DNA of 63,834 nt from Microbacterium enclense (lineage in GTDB: Bacteria; Actinomycetota; Actinomycetes; Actinomycetales; Microbacteriaceae), in NCBI RefSeq assembly GCF_004022425.1, contig NZ_RBZY01000014.1, forward strand, positions 1 to 63,834. The letters are read 5' to 3'. Below, in pieces: positions 34,921-43,742 of this stretch. The notes under the pieces were generated by a model. It was not told where the DNA came from and made no database searches. It saw nothing but the letters and a program-made list of their open reading frames with translations. Positions within the stretch are counted from its first letter, which is position 1, and each line of letters begins with the position of its first letter. The translations under genes were made by a program, and so were the position numbers.

Positions 34921-36761
34921 GCGCCCACCCCCGCGGGCAGAGCGACCGTGCTGTCGTCGGCCGCGCGCTGCACCCACGCGTGCAGGCGCGAGTCGGTGGC
35001 GGCGAGCAGTTCGTGGGGCGCGCCGTCCTCGACGATGCGTCCGTTCTCGAGCCACACGACGCGGTCGGCGGAGAGGGCCTGCGTCACGTCGTGGGTGATC
35101 GAGACAGTCGTGCGGCCGCGCGTCAGCTCGCTGAGCGACGCGCCCACCTGCGCGCGCGACTGCGGGTCCAGTCCCGTCGTGGCTTCGTCGAGAACAACGA
35201 CGGGGCTGTCGCGGAGCATCGCGCGGGCGATGGCGAGGCGCTGGCGTTGCCCACCCGAGAGCGTGTCGCCGCGCGCACCGAGAACGGTGTCATACCCCTC
35301 GGGCAGCGCCGAGATGAAGTCGTGAGCGTCGGCGCGACGCGCGGCCTCCTCGACCTCGGCATCCGTGGCATCCAGTCGACCGAAGCGAATGTTCTCACGC
35401 ACGGTCGTGGCGAAGAGCACCGACTCCTGCAGGAGCAGCGATACCGAAGCACGCACGCTCGTGAGGGCCGCGCGGGAGATGTCGATCCCGTCCAGCCGCA
35501 CCCGTCCGGAGCGCGGGTCCGCCGACCGCACGAGGAGCCCCGCGAGAGTGGACTTCCCCGCTCCGGAGGGCCCCAGAAGGCACACGTTCTGACCGGCGGG
35601 GATGTGGAGCGTCAGGTTCTCGAACACCGCGCGGCCGCGGCCGTCTTCGACCGAGACGCCCTCGAACGAGACGTCGCCGCGCAGCCGCGGGAGGTGCGCG
35701 GCGGACGGGTCGTCGGCGATCTCGACGGGTTCGTCCAGCAGATCCGCGACGCGCTCGCCGGAGGCGGTGGCGCGGGCGATGCGGCCGGTGTACTTCGCGA
35801 GGTCCTTCAGCGGACGCATGGCCAGCTTCAGGTACGCCACGAACACGACGAGATCGCCGGGAGTCATCGTGCCCGAGAGCACCTGCCATCCCCCGCCCAG
35901 GAGCACCGTCGCGGTGGCGAGGCCGACGAGGAGGTCGGTGCGGCGTTCCAGTCCCGCGGCGAGGCGCCGTGCCCGGACTCCCTGGGTCAATGCGCGGTCG
36001 TTCCCGGCCGCGAAGGCTCCACCCAGGCGGTCTTCGAGGCCGTAGGCCTGAACGACGCGAATCGCGCCGAGCGCCTCGGACGCGGTGTCGGCGAGAGCCC
36101 CTTCGCCCTGGCGGGTGGTCCGGGATGCCGCGGTGATGCGCGTGGAACTGGTCCGCGACATCAGGGCATACAGGAGCGCGGCGACCACCACGACGGCCGT
36201 GAGGAGCAGGTCCATGAACGACATGACCACGACGAGGACGACGAGCGTGAGGATGTTCCCCACCAGCGGGAGTCCCGCGGTCACCGCGACCTCCTGCAGA
36301 CGCCCGATGTCGCCCACGAGCCGCTGCACCACGTCGCCCGACGACGCGGTCGAGTGGTACCGGGCCGAGAGCGACTGCACGTGGGCGAACACCCGGGATC
36401 GCAGCTCGGTGGCGACGCGTGATCCCACCAGGGCGAACGCGACGGTGCTCGCATACGCCGAGACCGCGCGCAGAGCGATCAGGCCCAGCAGCAGAGTGGC
36501 GCAGGCGACCAGAAGACCGAACGACGCCTGCGGGATGCCGGCCGCGGCCCCCGCGGTGGCGCCCAGGCTCACCGAGACGGAGTCGACGACGAACTTCAGC
36601 GGCCACGGCTCGAGCACACGGAAGACGACGTCGGCGAGCAGAGCCACCATGCCGAGGACGATGAGCGAGGCCTTGCCGCGCAGGTGCGGCCGCACGATCG
36701 CAAGGCTGCGCCGCAGAGCGCGCGGCGAGGGGCGCTCGGCCCGCGTCCGTCCGCGCCTCAC
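34917..36761 (-). CDS. ABC exporter, fused permease and ATPase (MsbA/multidrug type)
   Basis: A 614-residue half-transporter. A six-helix type I exporter permease spans ~25-320. The ATPase domain has Walker A GPSGAGKST, Q-loop region LLLQESVLF, signature LSGGQRQRLAIARAML, Walker B VVLDEATTGLD and H-loop SITHD. Such proteins work as homodimers and export lipids, glycolipids, drugs or peptides. The position between glycosyltransferases and kinases suggests it exports the glycoconjugate they make. Start and stop both overlap neighbours by GTGA. Confidence 0.93.
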   Translation of the reverse strand: MRRGRTRAERPSPRALRRSLAIVRPHLRGKASLIVLGMVALLADVVFRVLEPWPLKFVVDSVSVSLGATAGAAAGIPQASFGLLVACATLLLGLIALRAVSAYASTVAFALVGSRVATELRSRVFAHVQSLSARYHSTASSGDVVQRLVGDIGRLQEVAVTAGLPLVGNILTLVVLVVVMSFMDLLLTAVVVVAALLYALMSRTSSTRITAASRTTRQGEGALADTASEALGAIRVVQAYGLEDRLGGAFAAGNDRALTQGVRARRLAAGLERRTDLLVGLATATVLLGGGWQVLSGTMTPGDLVVFVAYLKLAMRPLKDLAKYTGRIARATASGERVADLLDEPVEIADDPSAAHLPRLRGDVSFEGVSVEDGRGRAVFENLTLHIPAGQNVCLLGPSGAGKSTLAGLLVRSADPRSGRVRLDGIDISRAALTSVRASVSLLLQESVLFATTVRENIRFGRLDATDAEVEEAARRADAHDFISALPEGYDTVLGARGDTLSGGQRQRLAIARAMLRDSPVVVLDEATTGLDPQSRAQVGASLSELTRGRTTVSITHDVTQALSADRVVWLENGRIVEDGAPHELLAATDSRLHAWVQRAADDSTVALPAGVGA

Positions 36762-37894
36762 GAGGTCACCCGCTCGTGAATGCCGGCGAGGATGCGATCG
36801 AGTACGCCGTCCCAACCGAGTTTGGCCAAGGCGTAGCGGCGCGCGTCATCGGCCATGCGGCCGCACAGCCCGGCGTCGTCGATCAGGAGCTGCAGGGCGT
36901 CCGCCAGGGCGGGCACGTCACCGGGCTGCACGAGGAGACCCGTGCGCCCGTGCCGGACGAGCTCCGGCACCTGGCCCACGTCGCTCGCGACCACGGGAAC
37001 GCCCGCGGCGAGGTACTCGCACACCTTCAGCGGAGAGAAGTAGTCGTCGGCCGCGCGATACGGCGCGACACCGACGTCGAGAAGCGTCAGCACGGTCGGC
37101 ATGTGCGCGGGGGCCACGGCACCGGTGAACCCCGCGTCGATGCCGAGCGCGTCGGCTCGCTCGTGCAGCGCCGCGCGCTCGGGGCCGTCGCCGACGACGA
37201 GCAGGCGCGCGCGCCGCCCCCGACGCGCGAGGTCGGCCATGGCATCCACGAGCACGTCGACGCCGTGCCACGGCTTGAGGGTGCCCACGAAACCGACGAC
37301 GGGTGTCGCGTCGGCCCGGCGGCGCGCAAGGGCAGGCCGGATGCGGTCGGTGTTCACTCCGTTGCGGGCCACGAGCGGGTCACGCGCACCGTGCTCCCTC
37401 GCCCAGGCTGCGACGGGTCGGGAGACGCACGCGACGACATCGGCGGTGCTCAACGCGCGGTGCGCGGTCGCGACCGCCCGCTGCTCATCGATCAGCTCGC
37501 GGTGGAGTCGCTGTTCGTCGATCAGCGGGGCGTTCACCTCGAGCACGGCGGGCACGCCGCGGGCGGCGGCGACCTGCGCCGCCGCATCCGAGAAGAGCGA
37601 GAACCGCTCGTAGACCAGGTCACACCCGTCGTCGATGGCCGCGGCGGCGAGCGCCGCGGCTGCCGCGCGGATGCTGCGCTCGCGGTCGGCCGTGTTTGTT
37701 CCCCGAACGCGATGCTCGACCACACGGAGGTCGGCCAAGTCGGCGGGCACGTCATCTCCCCGCCGGGTGGCGTAGACCGTCACCTCGGCGCCCCGGGCAC
37801 GGAAGGACCGCACGATCTCCTGCACGTGCACGCTCGCGCCCTTCGTGCCGAACACGGGCACACCGGGGTCGGCCACGATGTACGCGACGCGCAT
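36758..37894 (-). CDS. Glycosyltransferase family 4 protein (a)
   Basis: A 378-residue GT-B enzyme. The N-terminal acceptor domain has YIVADPGVPVFGTKGASVHVQEI. The C-terminal nucleotide-sugar domain shows VVGFVGTLKPWHGVDVLVDAM, the KVCEYLAAGVPVVASDVG motif and a preceding D-Y-F-S-P-L-K segment, as in GT4. It transfers a sugar from a nucleotide donor with retention; donor and acceptor are unknown. It starts at the stop of the upstream glycosyltransferase (TGATG) and runs into the ABC gene by GTGA. Confidence 0.9.
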   Translation of the reverse strand: MRVAYIVADPGVPVFGTKGASVHVQEIVRSFRARGAEVTVYATRRGDDVPADLADLRVVEHRVRGTNTADRERSIRAAAAALAAAAIDDGCDLVYERFSLFSDAAAQVAAARGVPAVLEVNAPLIDEQRLHRELIDEQRAVATAHRALSTADVVACVSRPVAAWAREHGARDPLVARNGVNTDRIRPALARRRADATPVVGFVGTLKPWHGVDVLVDAMADLARRGRRARLLVVGDGPERAALHERADALGIDAGFTGAVAPAHMPTVLTLLDVGVAPYRAADDYFSPLKVCEYLAAGVPVVASDVGQVPELVRHGRTGLLVQPGDVPALADALQLLIDDAGLCGRMADDARRYALAKLGWDGVLDRILAGIHERVTS

Positions 37895-39132
37895 CACGCC
37901 ACCTCCCGATACTGGGCGGCCGCGGCCGCCGCCGTCAGTTCCGCCAGCTGCTGCGCCTGACGTCGGCAGTCGAAGCGCTGCTCGATGAGCGCTCTCGCCT
38001 GTCGTGTGGTCTCGCGCACCGGGTAGTCGGCGCGGGTCACGCGGCGGAGCCCGTCGACGAGCGAGTCCACGTCGCCCGGCTCGCAGAGGATGCCGGTTCG
38101 ACCGTCGACGATGATCTCCGGGATTCCCGTGACCGCGGTCGACACGCACGGGATGCCGGTGGCCATGGCCTCCAGCAGGACGGTGGGCAGCCCGTCGGCG
38201 TTGCCGTCGGACCCGACGAGGCACGGGGCGACGAAGACGTCGGCCTCGCGCAGATGTGTCGCCACGTCGCCCTGAGGGAGCGGACCGAGGAAGCGGATCG
38301 CGGCGCTCGCCGCTGAGGCCTCCGCGCGTGACCGGAGCGGCGCGGAGAGTTCGCCGTCGCCGACGATGTCGAGCGTGACGTCGATCCCGTCGCCGCACAG
38401 GCGCTCCACGGCGTCGATGAGCAGGGCGAAGCCCTTCTTCTCCACGAGTCGGCCGACCGCGAGCAGACGCAGGGTCCCGCCGCGCGCCGGGCGCGGCACG
38501 AACGGGAACCGGTCGAGATCGAGGCCGTTGTACACGCGCGCGACGGCGGCGGTCGCGCGGTAGGTCCGCTGGAGGTGGTGCAGGTTGAAGTCGCTCACGG
38601 TCACGGCGAACGCGGCATCCGACAGCTTCTGCTCCAGATCCACGGGGTCGACCGAGGAATGGAAGATGTCTTTCGCGTGCGCCGTGAAGGAGTACGGGAT
38701 ACCGGCGAGCAGCGCCGCCAGCCGGGCCACGGTCGTCGCGGTGGAGGCGAAGTGGGCGTGCAGGTGCGTGATCCCGCGCCGGTGCACCTGCCGGGCCACC
38801 TCGATCGCCTGCAGGGCGTCGTCGGCGTCGGCCGAGAGAAGCTCGGGGAGATGGCGGGCGACCGCCGCCGAGAGCTCGGGCTCGCGGGCCGCACCGCGCA
38901 GGCCCTCCCAGGCCGACGAGAGGCGACGAGGCACGGGAACGGCCCGCACGGGAGCCTGGACGCGGGCCAGTTCGGCGTGGAAGCGGGTGTCGTCGTTGGG
39001 GCGGAGCGCGAAGATCTCGAGGCGCTCGCCGCGGGCCTCGCGGGCGAGGATCTCGGTCACGACGAACGTCTCGGAAAAGCGCGGGTACATCTTGAGGACG
39101 TATCCGATGAGGGGGGTGGATTCAGACGGCAT
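37894..39132 (-). CDS. Glycosyltransferase family 4 protein (b), colanic acid/exopolysaccharide type
   Basis: A 412-residue GT-B enzyme. The N-terminus LIGYVLKMYPRFSETFVVTEI is typical of WcaL/EpsD-like enzymes, with HLHAHFASTATTVARLAALL and YSFTAHAKDIF following. The C-terminal donor domain has LLAVGRLVEKKGFALLIDAV and GLPTVLLEAMATGIPCVSTAVTGIPEII. It most likely adds a hexose to a lipid- or peptide-linked glycan. It overlaps the upstream COG4671-like gene by 11 bases. Confidence 0.9.
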   Translation of the reverse strand: MPSESTPLIGYVLKMYPRFSETFVVTEILAREARGERLEIFALRPNDDTRFHAELARVQAPVRAVPVPRRLSSAWEGLRGAAREPELSAAVARHLPELLSADADDALQAIEVARQVHRRGITHLHAHFASTATTVARLAALLAGIPYSFTAHAKDIFHSSVDPVDLEQKLSDAAFAVTVSDFNLHHLQRTYRATAAVARVYNGLDLDRFPFVPRPARGGTLRLLAVGRLVEKKGFALLIDAVERLCGDGIDVTLDIVGDGELSAPLRSRAEASAASAAIRFLGPLPQGDVATHLREADVFVAPCLVGSDGNADGLPTVLLEAMATGIPCVSTAVTGIPEIIVDGRTGILCEPGDVDSLVDGLRRVTRADYPVRETTRQARALIEQRFDCRRQAQQLAELTAAAAAAQYREVA

Positions 39133-40297
39133 GAGCGACGACCTCCTGCGTCGATCGGGTGAGAAGCTGTGCGGCGAGCGGCGCGACGGCCGCGAGTCCG
39201 TCGAGATCGACTCCGCTGCGGTCGGTGCGGGTGCGGCGGGCTCTGTCGAAGAAGTCCGAGACGACCGCGCCGTCGAGGACCGACGCCTCGACGCTTTCGA
39301 TCGCGCCGATGCGCTGCAGGGCCCGGGCGCGGATGCGCTGTTCGTCACGCCGGCCGCAGCGTGGCACCACGAGCGTCGGCGTCGAGGTGCTCATGACCTC
39401 GCACACGGTGTTGTAGCCGCCCATCGTCACGACGGCGGCGGCCTGGCGGAGAAGACCGAGCATGTCGGGGACGCTCTCGACGACCTCGGTCGCCGGCCCC
39501 GCGGCGCCGCGGACACGAGCGCGATCCGACGGCGACATCTGCGGCCCCGTCACGATCAGGTGCGTGTGCCCGTCGGGGACGGAGGCCGCAGCCGCGGCAA
39601 GGGCGATGTCGACGCCGTCGGAGCCGCCGCCCACCGTGGTCAGCACGAACGGGCCGCTCACTGACGGAGCGGCATCCGAGGGGCGGCCGTGGGACAGATA
39701 GCCGGTGTGGCGGATGAGCGGCGCGAGTCCGGGCGGCGTCTCGCCGCTCTCGCGCAGGTCGTGCACCGTGGGGTCGCCGTACACCCACACCGCGTCGAAG
39801 TACTCGCGGATGGCGCGGGCGCCGCCGAGCGCCCGGAACTCGGCCCGCGCCACGGACGGCTCGTCGAGCACGTCGCGCAGGCCCAGGGCCGTGACGCACG
39901 ACGGCCGGGTCGCCCGCAGTTCGCGCAGAGCGGTCAGCAGCTCTCCGTGGACGCCGAAGGGATGGCGGTCGACCACGAACAGGTCGGGCCCGAAGGCACG
40001 CAAGACGCCGGCGACGGCCCCGGCGCGCATGCCGGTGACCCGGTCGATCCCCGCGGACAGGTGGCGAGAGCGGTAGCCGCCCTCCCCGACCGTGACGCTG
40101 GGGAGAACGACCCAGTCCCATCCCGGCGGGGCCGCGAAGGAGGTCGCCGACGCCTGCCCGGTGATGAGCACACCGGTGACCTCCTCGCCGGTCAGCGCGG
40201 GAAGGCTGCGCGTGAGAGCGTGCGCGAGAGCGAGATTGCGCCGCACGTGTCCGAGTCCGACGGAGTCGTGCGACGAGAGGGCGATGCGTATGACCAC
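39122..40297 (-). CDS. Predicted GT-B glycosyltransferase (COG4671/MurG-like)
   Basis: A 391-residue protein. The N-terminal glycine loop SHDSVGLGHVRRNLALAHAL and the C-terminal VTMGGYNTVCEVMSTSTPTLVVPR are the hallmark motifs of MurG/GT28-like enzymes in the COG4671 group. Its donor and acceptor are unknown; relatives act on UDP-sugars and lipid or small-molecule acceptors. GTG at 40297 is chosen because GGAGAG lies seven bases upstream. It is the first gene of the six-gene operon. A 156-base leader with a hairpin (40337-40353) precedes it. Confidence 0.82.
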   Translation of the reverse strand: MVIRIALSSHDSVGLGHVRRNLALAHALTRSLPALTGEEVTGVLITGQASATSFAAPPGWDWVVLPSVTVGEGGYRSRHLSAGIDRVTGMRAGAVAGVLRAFGPDLFVVDRHPFGVHGELLTALRELRATRPSCVTALGLRDVLDEPSVARAEFRALGGARAIREYFDAVWVYGDPTVHDLRESGETPPGLAPLIRHTGYLSHGRPSDAAPSVSGPFVLTTVGGGSDGVDIALAAAAASVPDGHTHLIVTGPQMSPSDRARVRGAAGPATEVVESVPDMLGLLRQAAAVVTMGGYNTVCEVMSTSTPTLVVPRCGRRDEQRIRARALQRIGAIESVEASVLDGAVVSDFFDRARRTRTDRSGVDLDGLAAVAPLAAQLLTRSTQEVVAHAV

Positions 40298-40336
40298 GGC
40301 ACTCTCCAGTCGATGTGACGCGGGATGCCCCGCGAG

Positions 40337-40353
40337 TGCGGGGAACTCCCGCA
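40337..40353 (-). promoter_or_regulatory. Hairpin in the leader of the glycoconjugate operon
   Basis: TGCGGG (40337-40342) pairs with CCCGCA (40348-40353) around a five-base loop, 40 bases before the first operon start. A TTTACA hexamer at about 40374-40379 on the minus strand could be a -10. The function is unproven. Confidence 0.35.
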
Positions 40354-40418
40354 CACCTCATGCTGGAGATCGGGTGTAAAGCTCGACTAAGCCGATGACG
40401 AGACGGTTCTTAGATTTG

Positions 40419-40434
40419 CGACGGCGTCCCGTCG
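40419..40434 (-). terminator. Possible terminator of the arsenate operon
   Basis: CGACGG pairs with CCGTCG around a CGTC loop. On the minus strand it follows the arsC stop by about 20 bases, and its 3' side continues CAAATCTAAG. It separates the ars genes from the glycoconjugate operon downstream. Confidence 0.45.
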
Positions 40435-40453
40435 TCGCCCTGCGCCCGACGGA

Positions 40454-40855
40454 TCACATCGGGGCGAGCTCGCCGATCAGCGCCTCCACACGTCCGCGGA
40501 TGTCGTCGCGGATACGACGCACGGACTCGGTGCCCTGGCCGGCCGGGTCGTCGAGCTGCCAATCCTCGTAGCGCTTGCCGGGGAAGATCGGGCAGGCGTC
40601 GCCACAGCCCATCGTGATGACCACGTCGGATTCGCGAACGGCATCCACCGTCAGGATCTTCGGGGTGTTGCCGGCGATGTCGACGCCCTCCTCGGCCATG
40701 ACCTCGATCGCCACGGGGTTGATCTGATCCTTGGGTTCCGACCCGGCCGACAGCACGTCGATGCGGTCGCCTGCGAGGTGCTGCAGGTAGCCGGCGGCCA
40801 TCTGGGAGCGGCCGGCGTTGTGGACGCAGACGAACAGGACGGTGGGACGGGACAT
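40454..40855 (-). CDS. arsC: Arsenate reductase ArsC (low-molecular-weight phosphatase fold)
   Basis: A 133-residue reductase. The P-loop CVHNAGRS (Cys10 nucleophile, Arg16) and a general acid Asp in QLDDP (102-103) are present, as are two further cysteines, C84 and C88, in MGCGDACP. The family reduces arsenate to arsenite with thioredoxin or, in actinobacteria, mycothiol/mycoredoxin; the cysteine pattern alone does not decide which. The neighbouring regulator gene is 18 bp upstream on the same strand. No ArsB or Acr3 pump is in the window. Confidence 0.9.
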   Translation of the reverse strand: MSRPTVLFVCVHNAGRSQMAAGYLQHLAGDRIDVLSAGSEPKDQINPVAIEVMAEEGVDIAGNTPKILTVDAVRESDVVITMGCGDACPIFPGKRYEDWQLDDPAGQGTESVRRIRDDIRGRVEALIGELAPM

Positions 40856-40873
40856 GGATTCCTCTTTCGGGCT

Positions 40874-41536
40874 TCAAGCGGCGCGCACGTGCGGGAGCAG
40901 GGCGTCGATGCGGTGGGAGATCTCGTCGAAAGCGGCCTCGAAGGCCCGGGGTGTTCCGAGACGGACGGGGTCGGGGATCGACCAGTGCAGATCCGTGGAT
41001 GCCAGCGACTCGCGCGCCCGATCGCACACGGTGATGCGCAGGTCGTCGGTGCGTGCCACCTCGTCGAGCGTCTTCGGTACGGCGGCGGACAGGTCGAGCC
41101 CGTGGGCCGCAGCGACCGCGATAGCCCCCGGGGCGACACCGTCGGCGGGAAGCGTGCCGGCGGACGCGGCCGCGACCGACGTGCGGGAACGCCACAGGTG
41201 CTCGGCGAGTTGCGACCGGGCGGAGTTCGCGGTGCACACGAACACGACGCGGTGGGCGGAGACCTCGGCATCCCGCGCTTCCGCGGGAAGTGCCTCGGGG
41301 ATGAGCCGAACGTACCCGCGGCGTCCGTCGCCTTCCGAGCGTCGACGCTCGATGAGCCCCGCGGTCTCGAGCACCTTGAGGTGATGGGACAGGAGATTGG
41401 ATGCCACGCCCATACGCTCCCCCAGGTCCTGCGGCGACAGATCGCCGAGGGTGAGGAGAGCGACGACACGCAGGCGCGCCGGATCGGCCAGCGCGGCGTA
41501 GCGCGCGACACGGAGTTCGAGCGAGAGGGACGACAT
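40874..41536 (-). CDS. ArsR-type HTH fused to low-molecular-weight phosphatase/arsenate reductase domain
   Basis: A 220-residue two-domain protein. Residues ~8-80 are an ArsR winged HTH (DLSPQDLGERMGVASNLLSHHLKVLETAGLIERRR). Residues ~94-215 are an LMW-phosphatase domain with P-loop CTANSARS (101-108, Cys101/Arg107) and a DP pair in SIPDPVRLG. It could be a repressor that senses arsenic chemistry directly, a bifunctional regulator-reductase, or a repressor with a structural phosphatase fold. A near-palindrome lies a few bases before its start, fitting autoregulation, and arsC follows. Confidence 0.85.
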   Translation of the reverse strand: MSSLSLELRVARYAALADPARLRVVALLTLGDLSPQDLGERMGVASNLLSHHLKVLETAGLIERRRSEGDGRRGYVRLIPEALPAEARDAEVSAHRVVFVCTANSARSQLAEHLWRSRTSVAAASAGTLPADGVAPGAIAVAAAHGLDLSAAVPKTLDEVARTDDLRITVCDRARESLASTDLHWSIPDPVRLGTPRAFEAAFDEISHRIDALLPHVRAA

Positions 41537-41539
41537 CAG

Positions 41540-41555
41540 CTCAATGATCGTTGAG
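41540..41555. promoter_or_regulatory. Near-palindrome, probable ArsR-type operator
   Basis: CTCAA (41540-41544) and TTGAG (41551-41555) are inverted arms around TGATCG, with fourteen of sixteen positions symmetric. It ends three bases from the start codon of the ArsR fusion. The TCAA-N6-TTGA pattern resembles known ArsR/SmtB sites. Confidence 0.6.
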
Positions 41556-41600
41556 GTAGTCGAGTCTCGTCAAGCGTACTTCCGGGGATTCGACCGCAGG

Positions 41601-42368
41601 TCACCCTACGTGAGGCGCCAGCTCGGTCCAGCCGCCGCCGAACTTCGCGGCCCGTCCGTCACCCGACGACGTGCCGGTCAGACGTCGCCGCACCCAGGGT
41701 GCGACGTGCTCGCGGTAGTACGCGGTGCCCTTCAGGCGCTGGATCTCGGGGATCTCCGGCAGGTGCCACCACTCCCCTGGCGCGGACTGACCCACGGACT
41801 CCAGGACGCGCGCGGCGACACGGTGATGACCTCGCGCGTTCATGTGCAGGCGGTCGACGGACCAGAACTCCGGCCCCGCGAGCTCGCGGTCGAACCAGTT
41901 GTACGCGGTGATGACGTCGGGGCGGTGCTGCAGTCGTTCCTCGACGGCGTGCGACAGCTTGTCGCCCCGGCCCTGGACGACCTGCCCGAGCGGCAGCCCC
42001 GCCGACGGGTTCGCCCCCGAGAGCACGATGAGCTGCACACCCTCTTCGTCGCAGCGGCGCACGACGTGGTCGAACACCGCCACGATCCGCTCGATGCCGG
42101 TGCGCGGACGCAGCATGTCGTTGCCGCCGCCGTTGAATGAGAGGTGGGTCGGCTTGAGGGCCAGCGCCGGCTCCAGCTGCTCGTCGACGATGGGCTGCAC
42201 GAGCTTGCCGCGAATCGCGAGGTTGGCGTACTGGATAGGCTCGCCGATGGCATCCGCCCATCCCTGAGCAGCGAGATCGGCCCAGCCCCGGACGGTCCCG
42301 TCGGGCAGTTCGTCGCCGACGCCCTCGGTGAATGAGTCGCCGATCGCGACGTAGAGCACGGATGCCAT
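41601..42368 (-). CDS. SGNH/GDSL-type hydrolase (second paralogue)
   Basis: A 255-residue serine hydrolase. Block I is AIGDSFTEGVGD, block III FNGGGNDMLRP, and block V DRLHMNARGHHRVA. The motifs shared with the hydrolase at 3956-4816 (GDSFTEG.GD.LPDG, EPALALKP, PWVRRRL.GTSSGD) show a gene duplication or a shared subfamily. It lacks the N-terminal Pro-rich extension of the first copy. It is cytoplasmic by sequence. It is unlinked functionally to the ars genes as far as can be seen. Confidence 0.9.
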   Translation of the reverse strand: MASVLYVAIGDSFTEGVGDELPDGTVRGWADLAAQGWADAIGEPIQYANLAIRGKLVQPIVDEQLEPALALKPTHLSFNGGGNDMLRPRTGIERIVAVFDHVVRRCDEEGVQLIVLSGANPSAGLPLGQVVQGRGDKLSHAVEERLQHRPDVITAYNWFDRELAGPEFWSVDRLHMNARGHHRVAARVLESVGQSAPGEWWHLPEIPEIQRLKGTAYYREHVAPWVRRRLTGTSSGDGRAAKFGGGWTELAPHVG

Positions 42369-42401
42369 CCCGCCAGCCTACGCGCGGCAGGTTTTCTCGC
42401 G

Positions 42402-43742
42402 TCAGCTCTCGGCCAGCGCGCGACCGCGCTCCTCGCGGAGGAACAGCGCTGCGACGACCGCGACGGCGAAGAACGCCGCGAACACGATGAACAGCAACGG
42501 AGCCCCGCCCCAACCGAGAAGCGGCGGAACGCTGAGCGGCGCCACGATCGAGGCGATACGTCCGACGCCGGCGGCCCAGCCCGAGCCCGTGGCCCGCAGC
42601 GTCGTGGGGTACGTCTCGGGCGTCGCCGCGTACAGCGCGCCCCAGGCGCCGAGATTGAAGAACGACAGGGCCATTCCCGCCGCGATCACGGCGACCTCAC
42701 CGGATGCCGTGCCGAAGAACACCGCGGCCACGGCGGACCCTGCGAGGAAGGTGGCGAGCGTCGCGCGGCGACCCCACGCCTCGATGAGCCACGCCGCCAC
42801 GGCGTAGCCGGGCAGCTGGGCGAGCGTGATGATGAGCGTGAAGCCGAAGGAGCGCACGAGGTCGTACCCCTGCGACACGAGGATCGTCGGGATCCAGATG
42901 AACGCTCCGTAGTACGAGAAGTTCACGCAGAACCACAGCAGCCACAGCGCCGCGGTGCGCTGACGCAGCGGCCTCGCCCACAGCGCGCGCACGCGCGCCC
43001 GCGGCGCCCGGTGATCCCCGCCGAGCTCGGTCGGTGCGGGAGTGAAGGACACGCGTCCCGCCGCGGCCTCGAAGTCGCGGACGATCGCGGAGGCCTCGGC
43101 ATCCCTCCCCCGGCTCGCCAACCACCGCGGCGACTCGGGGAGCCCCCAGCGCACGATGAGGGCGTAGACGGCGGGGATCGCGCCCAGCGCGAAGGCCCAG
43201 CGCCATCCGTCGGCGGAGGCCGGAACGACGAGGTAGCCGATGACGGCGGCGGCGGTCCAGCCCACCGCCCAGAACGCCTCGAGGAACACGATGACGCGTC
43301 CGCGCATGCGCGCCGGAGCGAACTCGCTCACGTACGTCGATGCGACCGGCAGTTCGGCTCCGAGTCCGAGACCGACGACGAACCGCAGGACGAGCAGGGC
43401 CGCCAGCCCGCCGACGAGCGCGCTCGCCCCCGTCGCCAGGCCGTACACCAGGAGCGTGAGGGCGAAGACATGGCGGCGGCCGAACCGGTCGGCGAGCAGT
43501 CCGCCGAGGCTCGCGCCGATCGCCATGCCCGCGAACCCGGCCGACGCGATCCACGAGGCCTCCGCGGGGGCGAGCTGCCACTGCGCGGCCAGGGCCGCGA
43601 TGACGAAGGAGATGAGCCCGACGTCCATGGCATCCAGGGCCCACCCGAGACCCGAGCCGCCGAGCACCCGCGCGTGGCGGCGTGTGAACGGGAGGGCGTC
43701 GAGGCGGTCGGCGATGCGCGCGACGTCGGTCGAGGTGGTCAC
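42402..43742 (-). CDS. MFS transporter, NiaP/aromatic-acid symporter type
   Basis: A 446-residue, twelve-helix permease. The loop 2-3 motif GGLLADRFGRRHVFA and the loop after helix 4-5 region (TYVSEFAPARMRGRV) match the sugar/metabolite symporter branch that includes NiaP and aromatic acid:H+ symporters. The N-terminal WALDAMDVGLISF is also characteristic, with the conserved Asp of helix 1. The GTG start overlaps the stop of the LLM oxidoreductase (GTGA), so the two are coupled and may take up and oxidise the same compound. Confidence 0.88.
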   Translation of the reverse strand: MTTSTDVARIADRLDALPFTRRHARVLGGSGLGWALDAMDVGLISFVIAALAAQWQLAPAEASWIASAGFAGMAIGASLGGLLADRFGRRHVFALTLLVYGLATGASALVGGLAALLVLRFVVGLGLGAELPVASTYVSEFAPARMRGRVIVFLEAFWAVGWTAAAVIGYLVVPASADGWRWAFALGAIPAVYALIVRWGLPESPRWLASRGRDAEASAIVRDFEAAAGRVSFTPAPTELGGDHRAPRARVRALWARPLRQRTAALWLLWFCVNFSYYGAFIWIPTILVSQGYDLVRSFGFTLIITLAQLPGYAVAAWLIEAWGRRATLATFLAGSAVAAVFFGTASGEVAVIAAGMALSFFNLGAWGALYAATPETYPTTLRATGSGWAAGVGRIASIVAPLSVPPLLGWGGAPLLFIVFAAFFAVAVVAALFLREERGRALAES

